A stretch of 64,000 nucleotides of DNA. It comes from Elusimicrobiota bacterium. GTDB taxonomy: Bacteria > Elusimicrobiota > Elusimicrobia > UBA1565 > UBA9628. Every line of letters begins with the position of its first letter. The first letter of the stretch is position 1. The stretch covers positions 1,939,047-2,003,046 of the forward strand of contig CP096137.1 of NCBI GenBank assembly GCA_023213235.1. Reading direction: 5' to 3'. The translations under genes were made by a program, and so were the position numbers. Below are positions 59,721 to 64,000 of the stretch, in pieces. A model generated the notes under the pieces. It ran no database searches and was not told the origin of the DNA. It saw only the letters and a program-made list of their open reading frames with translations.

Positions 59721-60659
59721 GAACGCTGCTGCTCCTCGTCGCGCTGTGCTCCTCGAACGGCCACGCCGCCGAATACAAGAAGGGGTAAGCCTCACCGTCG
59801 TACTTCAAGACGGGAAGGAAATCTCGGGCGTTTTCCAGAAGAAAGCGGACGGCAACCTCGTTCTCGAGGTCGATCAGGGGAAGTCGAGGTCGATACGGCG
59901 CTGATCTCGAGCACTCGCGTCGAAAAGAGCCTGACGGAGAAGTATCGCGAGAAGCGGAAAAAGCTGTCTGACACGGACCTCCATGGTCATCTTGCGCTGG
60001 CGAAGTGGGCCAGGAAAGAAGGCCTGGGGGCATCCGCGGAGGCGGAGGCCGCCTTCGTGCTCGAGAGGGATCCGCGCAACACGGAAGCGCACTTTTTCCT
60101 GGGCCATATCCAAGTCAACGACGAATGGCTGACCGAAGAGCAGGCGAAGGATGCCGGCCTCAAAGAGGATAACGGATATTGGTACATGCCTCGTGCGCGG
60201 CCGACGGAAGCGCGTCCCGGCCACGGGTCGCGCGTGACCGATGCGGCGATCCGCAAGCTGGCCCTGAAGCCGGGAAACGTCGTCACCGTCGAGTATGGGC
60301 CCATGAGCTACGCCTCCGGCGAATATCACGGCCGCGACGCTCGCGGGCTCATCCGCATCGAGACGCAGAGAGGCGACGTCTTCATCGACCCGGGCCATGT
60401 GCGAACCATCCGCCGCGCCACCCCGCTTCAGGCCGAGTACCTCACGATGAAGGCCGCGACGTCGAGCAGCGATCCCGAGGGCCTTTGGGCTCTATGCCTT
60501 TGGGCGGACGCTCACGGCATGCGCGCCGAAGCGCTGGAAGCGGCGAAATACTACCTGGTCGAGCGTCCCGATGATCTCGACGCCGCGCGCTACATCCAGA
60601 CCGGCGGGAAGTCGCTGTCGGCGCCTCTTCCCGGAGGCAAACCTCCGTCGGCGAATTGA
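59717..60659 (+). CDS. Exported protein with Sm-like beta modules, paralogue B
   Basis: About 314 residues after two repairs (G4 59782-59785 and G4 59877-59880). GTG start overlaps paralogue A. Signal peptide TLLLLVALCSSNGHA. Same order of modules: SLTVVLQDGKEISGVFQKK, ALAKWARKEGLGASAEAEAA, DPRNTEAHFFLGHIQ, NVVTVEYGPMSYASGEYHGR and GDVFIDPGHVRTIRRATPL. It aligns with A over both modules and has an added stretch (~100-150). Tandem duplication is likely. Confidence 0.6.
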
Positions 60660-60665
60660 TATAAT
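60660..60665 (+). promoter_or_regulatory. -10 box of the aldehyde dehydrogenase gene (leaderless type)
   Basis: A consensus TATAAT overlaps the upstream stop region and ends 6 nt before the ATG at 60672, leaving no room for a ribosome binding site. Confidence 0.55.
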
Positions 60666-60671
60666 CTGTTC

Positions 60672-62179
60672 ATGCCCACCGCGACCAAGCCGGCCTCCCA
60701 GGCGTCCGTTTTGAAGCAGTGCATCGGCGGAAAGTGGGTCGAGGGCTCGTCTTCCACGGTGTTCGAGGCGGTCAACCCGGCCGACACCCGCGACGTCGTC
60801 GCCCGGTTCAAGGGCGCGAACAAGTCCGACGTGAACAAGGCCATCGAGGCCGCCCAGAAGGCCGCCGCGGGCTGGGCCAGGACCCCGGCGCCGCAGCGCG
60901 GCCGCGTGCTGATGAAGGCCGCCGAGATCGCGCGTCGCCGCAGCGACGAGCTCGCGGCGCTGATGACGCGCGAGCAGGCAAGATCCTGTCCGAGGCCAAG
61001 GGCGAAATGGCCAAGGGCATCACGCTCATCGACTGGTACGCCGGCGAGGGCATGCGTTTCATGGGGGCCAGCGCTCCATCCGAGCTGCCCGGCAATTTCC
61101 TGTACACGATCCGCGAGCCGCTCGGCGTCGTCTCGATCATCACGCCGTGGAACTTCCCGTGGGCCATCCCGGTGTGGAAGACCGCGCCCGCGCTGGTCGC
61201 GGGGAATGCCGTGGTTCTCAAAGCCGCCTCCCAGGTCCCCTCGCTGGCCGTCGAGATGGTCAAGATCTTCGAGGAGGCGGGCCTCCCGCCCGGCGTGCTG
61301 AATCTCGTGCTCGGCGAGCCCGAGGGCTTCGGCAACAGCCTGATCGAGGACCCGCGCCTCAAGGCCGTGTCGTTCACGGGCTCCAATGCCGTCGGCCAAC
61401 TCGTCCACGACATCTGCGGCAAGCGCGGCGCCAAGGTCACCTGCGAGATGGGCGGCAAGAACCCGGCCGTCGTCTGGAACGACGCCGACCTCCCGCTGGC
61501 GCTCGGCGGCGTGATGAAGGGAGCGTTCGGCTCGACCGGACAGCGCTGCACGGCGACCTCGCGGCTCATCCTCGGCGAGGAGATCTACGGCGAGTTCATG
61601 GGGATGCTCCTGGCCGAGGTCAAGAAGATCAAGGTCGGCAACGGCATGGACCCGACGGTGACGATGGGCCCGGCCATCGACGCGCTCCAGCTCAAGCAGA
61701 ACCTGGACTACGTCGCGATCGGCAGAAAGGAAGGGGCCAAGCTTCTCTGCGGCGGCAATCAGCTCAAGGACGGCGAGTTGAAGCACGGGTTCTTCATCGA
61801 GCCGACGGTCTTCGAGGGCGTGAAGCCCAAGTCCCGCCTGTGGCAGGAGGAGATCTTCGGGCCCGTGCTTTCCGTCGCCAAGGCGAAGACCTTCGAGCAG
61901 GCGCTCGAGCTCGCCAACGACAGCCCCTTCGGCCTGACCTCGGCGTTCTACTCCCAGGACATGACGCTCGCCATGAAGTTCGTCGAGGGCATGGAGGCCG
62001 GCATGGTCCACCTCAACAGCCCGACGATCGGCGGCGAGGCGCAGGTCCCGTTCGGCGGCGTGAAAGGCTCCGGCGTCGGCGAGCGCGAGATGGCCAAGGA
62101 CGGACTGCACTTCTTCACCGAGCAGAAGACGGTGTTCGTCGACTACACCGGCCAGCGCCGCCAGTCAAACCTGTACTGA
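60672..62179 (+). CDS. NAD(P)-dependent aldehyde dehydrogenase
   Basis: About 502 residues after adding one G at 60977-60978 (TREQGKILSEAKGE). Landmarks: ITPWNFPWAIPVWKTAPALV, Glu in VTCEMGGKNPAVVW, catalytic Cys293 in GSTGQRCTATSRLIL, EEIFGPVLSVAKAK and PFGGVKGSGVGERE. Oxidises an aldehyde to an acid; the substrate cannot be read. Because an AGXT2-type transaminase and a uracil catabolic operon are nearby, malonate semialdehyde or a similar product is a candidate, by inference. Confidence 0.9.
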
Positions 62180-62183
62180 GACC

Positions 62184-62797
62184 GTGACGCCTTTCGCCGC
62201 GATCGTGGGAGGAGGGACCGCCGGGCTGCTCGGCGCGGCCGCCGCCCACGTCCTGACCAACCTCGCCGACCGGGCGGGGGAGAGGCGTGGCTGAGAGGGC
62301 CCTACGGTCCGCAGTTCTTCCCGATCGCGTTCTACACCGGCGTATTCTACGCGGCCATCGGCCTCGCGGCCGGGCGGCGAGCGGGGACGGCGCTCGCGGG
62401 CTATCTGACCCCGTTCCTCGGGATCGCGGTCACGATGGCGGCGCTGACGCGCTACGGCGGCTGGGGCATGCCGAGCGGCCTGCCGAGCACGCCGCAGTGG
62501 CAGCTGGCCGTCCTCGTCGTCTACACCGTCGCCGTCTGGAGCACGATCATGCTGATCGGGGCGCTGAGCACGGGGACCACGCCGTTGCGCGGCGCCGCCG
62601 CCGCGGCTCTCGGGGCGATCGCCGGCTACGCCGTGCTGGCCCTCTGTCTCAAGGTCGTCCCGTCGTACGGTCAGACGAAGTGGAACCCCGCCTCGCTGAT
62701 CCCGTCGCCCGTCAACCTGATGGACGGCCTGCTGTCCGGCGCCGGCGTCTGCCTGGCGTTGTCTCTCGATTCGAAATTCCGGAGGAAACCCGCATGA
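62184..62797 (+). CDS. Hypothetical multi-pass membrane protein
   Basis: About 204 residues after repair at the G5 run 62276-62280; GTG start 4 bp after the aldehyde dehydrogenase stop. Around five hydrophobic helices (AAIVGGGTAGLLGAAAAHVL, AFYTGVFYAAIGLAAG, LAGYLTPFLGIAVTMAALT, LAVLVVYTVAVWSTIMLIGA, GAIAGYAVLALCLKVV). No transporter signature. The stop overlaps the start of the aminotransferase, so they are probably one transcript. Confidence 0.6.
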
Positions 62798-64000
62798 GCC
62801 CCAAGACCGCGCCCGCCCCGAAGAGCTCCGCCGACGCCGTGGCCGCCCTGCGCGCCAAGCACGTGATGGCGCTGCCCGGCCCGATGTACGCCAAGCCGAT
62901 CAACATCGTCGAGGGAAAGATGCAGTTCCTCTACGACGACGCGGGCAGGGAGTACCTCGACGGGTTCGCGGGCGTGGCCACGGTCTCGATCGGCCACTCC
63001 CACCCGCACTTCGTGGCGAAGCTCAAGGCGCAGATCGACAAGCTCCAGCACAACCCGCCGCTGTACCTGCACCCGTCCGTCGGCAATTTCGCCCGGCGGC
63101 TCGCGACGATGGCCAAGCTCGCCAACCCGGACATGGAGGTCTGTTTTTTCACGAACTCCGGCTCCGAGGCCAACGAGACGGCCGCCTTCATCGCGAAGAC
63201 CTACACCGGCCGGCACGAATTCGTCGCCGTCCAGCGCTCCTACCACGGCCGCACGTTGCTGACGACGGCGCTGACCGGGCAGCAGAACTGGCGCAACCAG
63301 GCCCCGTTCCCGTCCGGCGTGTCGTTCACGCCGACCGACTACGCCTATCGCTTCGACGGGACTCCGGAGCAAAGCACCAAGGCCGCGATCCGCGGGCTCG
63401 AGCAGACGCTCAAGACCTCCTCGTCCGGCGGCAAGGTCGCCGCGTTCATCGCCGAGACGATCATGGGCGTCGGCGGCTCGATCACGCCTGGTAAGGAATA
63501 TTTCGGCGCCGCGGCGGATCTCGTGCACAAATACGGCGGCCTCTTCATCTGCGACGAGGTCCAGGCCGGCGTCGGCCGCACGGGCGAGCATTACTTCGGC
63601 ATCCAGCACTGGGGGCCAAGCCCGACATCATCGTCATGGCCAAGGGCCTGGCCAACGGCTACCCGATCGGCGCCGTGATCACGACCAAGGCGATCGCCGA
63701 CTCGATGAAGGGCGTCCTGCACTACAACACGTTCGGCGGCGGACCGATGGCGATGGCGGCCGCGGACGCGGTCATGGACGTCTACGAGAAGGAGAACCTC
63801 GCGGCCAACGCCAAGAAGGTCGGCGACCGCCTCGTCTCCGGGCTCAAGAAGGTCCAGTTGAAGGACGAGCGCGTCGGAGAGGTCCGCGGCATGGGACTCA
63901 TGATCGGCGTCGAGCTCGTCAAGGACCGCAAGTCCAAGGAGTTCGCGCCCGACCTCGCGCTGCGCGTCGTCGAGTCGATGAAGGAGCAGGGCGTGCTCGT
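62794..64000 (+). CDS. Class III aminotransferase, AGXT2-like (3' end outside window)
   Basis: Open to the window end. Repair at the G5 run 63611-63615. PLP-fold landmarks: YDDAGREYLDGFAGVATVSI, FTNSGSEANETAAFIAKTYT, RSYHGRTLLTTALTGQ, FICDEVQAGVGRTGEHYFG and PLP-binding Lys284 (IIVMAKGLANGYPIGAV). The AGXT2 branch uses pyruvate or glyoxylate as acceptor and can take beta-alanine or 3-aminoisobutyrate as donor, which would use the end product of the upstream uracil pathway. Alternatives are other omega-amino acid transaminases. Confidence 0.88.

Overview
This 64 kb window is a GC-rich bacterial chromosome segment (codon third positions almost all G or C), densely packed with start/stop-overlapping genes. 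The phylum cannot be fixed from the sequence alone. A PorV-like outer-membrane barrel next to a secreted subtilase with a C-terminal sorting-type domain, an 11-subunit complex I without NuoEFG, a bacterial histone-fold protein, and many Ala/Pro-rich envelope proteins would fit a GC-rich Elusimicrobiota lineage. I hold that only as a moderate to low confidence guess. No rRNA, CRISPR array, prophage or transposase was seen.

Layout. 1-4.7 kb: envelope proteins of unknown role ending in a TPR-SpoIID protein. 4.7-11 kb: a GT4 glycosyltransferase, a patatin-like lipase, a Tat-type FAD oxidoreductase, isocitrate dehydrogenase carrying a cysteine-rich insertion, and a GT2 glycosyltransferase. 11-14.4 kb: a winged-helix protein behind a perfect palindrome, then a very large exported protein joining a macro domain, a putative 2-oxoglutarate/Fe(II) dioxygenase and a nucleoside-phosphorylase-like domain. 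14.5-19.4 kb: acyl-CoA dehydrogenase, then an ECF sigma factor with a membrane VWA/YfbK-like partner. 19.5-26.4 kb: DUF177, rpmF, plsX, fabG, acpP, rnc and an M1 aminopeptidase. 26.4-32.7 kb (minus strand): subtilase with fibronectin-like repeats, PorV-like barrel, NarL-type regulator. 32.8-44.5 kb: tRNA-Met, histone-fold protein, a MidA/NDUFAF7-like methyltransferase and nuoABCDHIJKLMN. 45.1-45.5 kb: an inverted pair of 133-134 bp repeats between convergent genes. 45.5-48.8 kb: Ser/Thr kinase divergent from a transglutaminase-like protein and a DUF350-like protein. 48.8-55.7 kb: reductive pyrimidine degradation operon (preT, preA, a DUF6624-like gene, beta-ureidopropionase, NCS1 permease, dihydropyrimidinase). 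55.7-60.7 kb: two tandem caspase-like lipoproteins and two tandem paralogous exported proteins. 60.7-64 kb: aldehyde dehydrogenase, membrane protein and an AGXT2-type aminotransferase cut by the window end; the last could take beta-alanine from the pyrimidine pathway onward.

Two genome-wide patterns matter for any reader. First, about 30 genes are broken by what looks like loss of exactly one base, nearly always in a run of G on the plus strand, whichever strand the gene is on. I read this as consensus sequence error and report each split gene as one CDS with the break position; corrected lengths assume that repair. Second, many genes have a -10-like hexamer ending only 5-9 nt before the start codon, which predicts leaderless transcripts.
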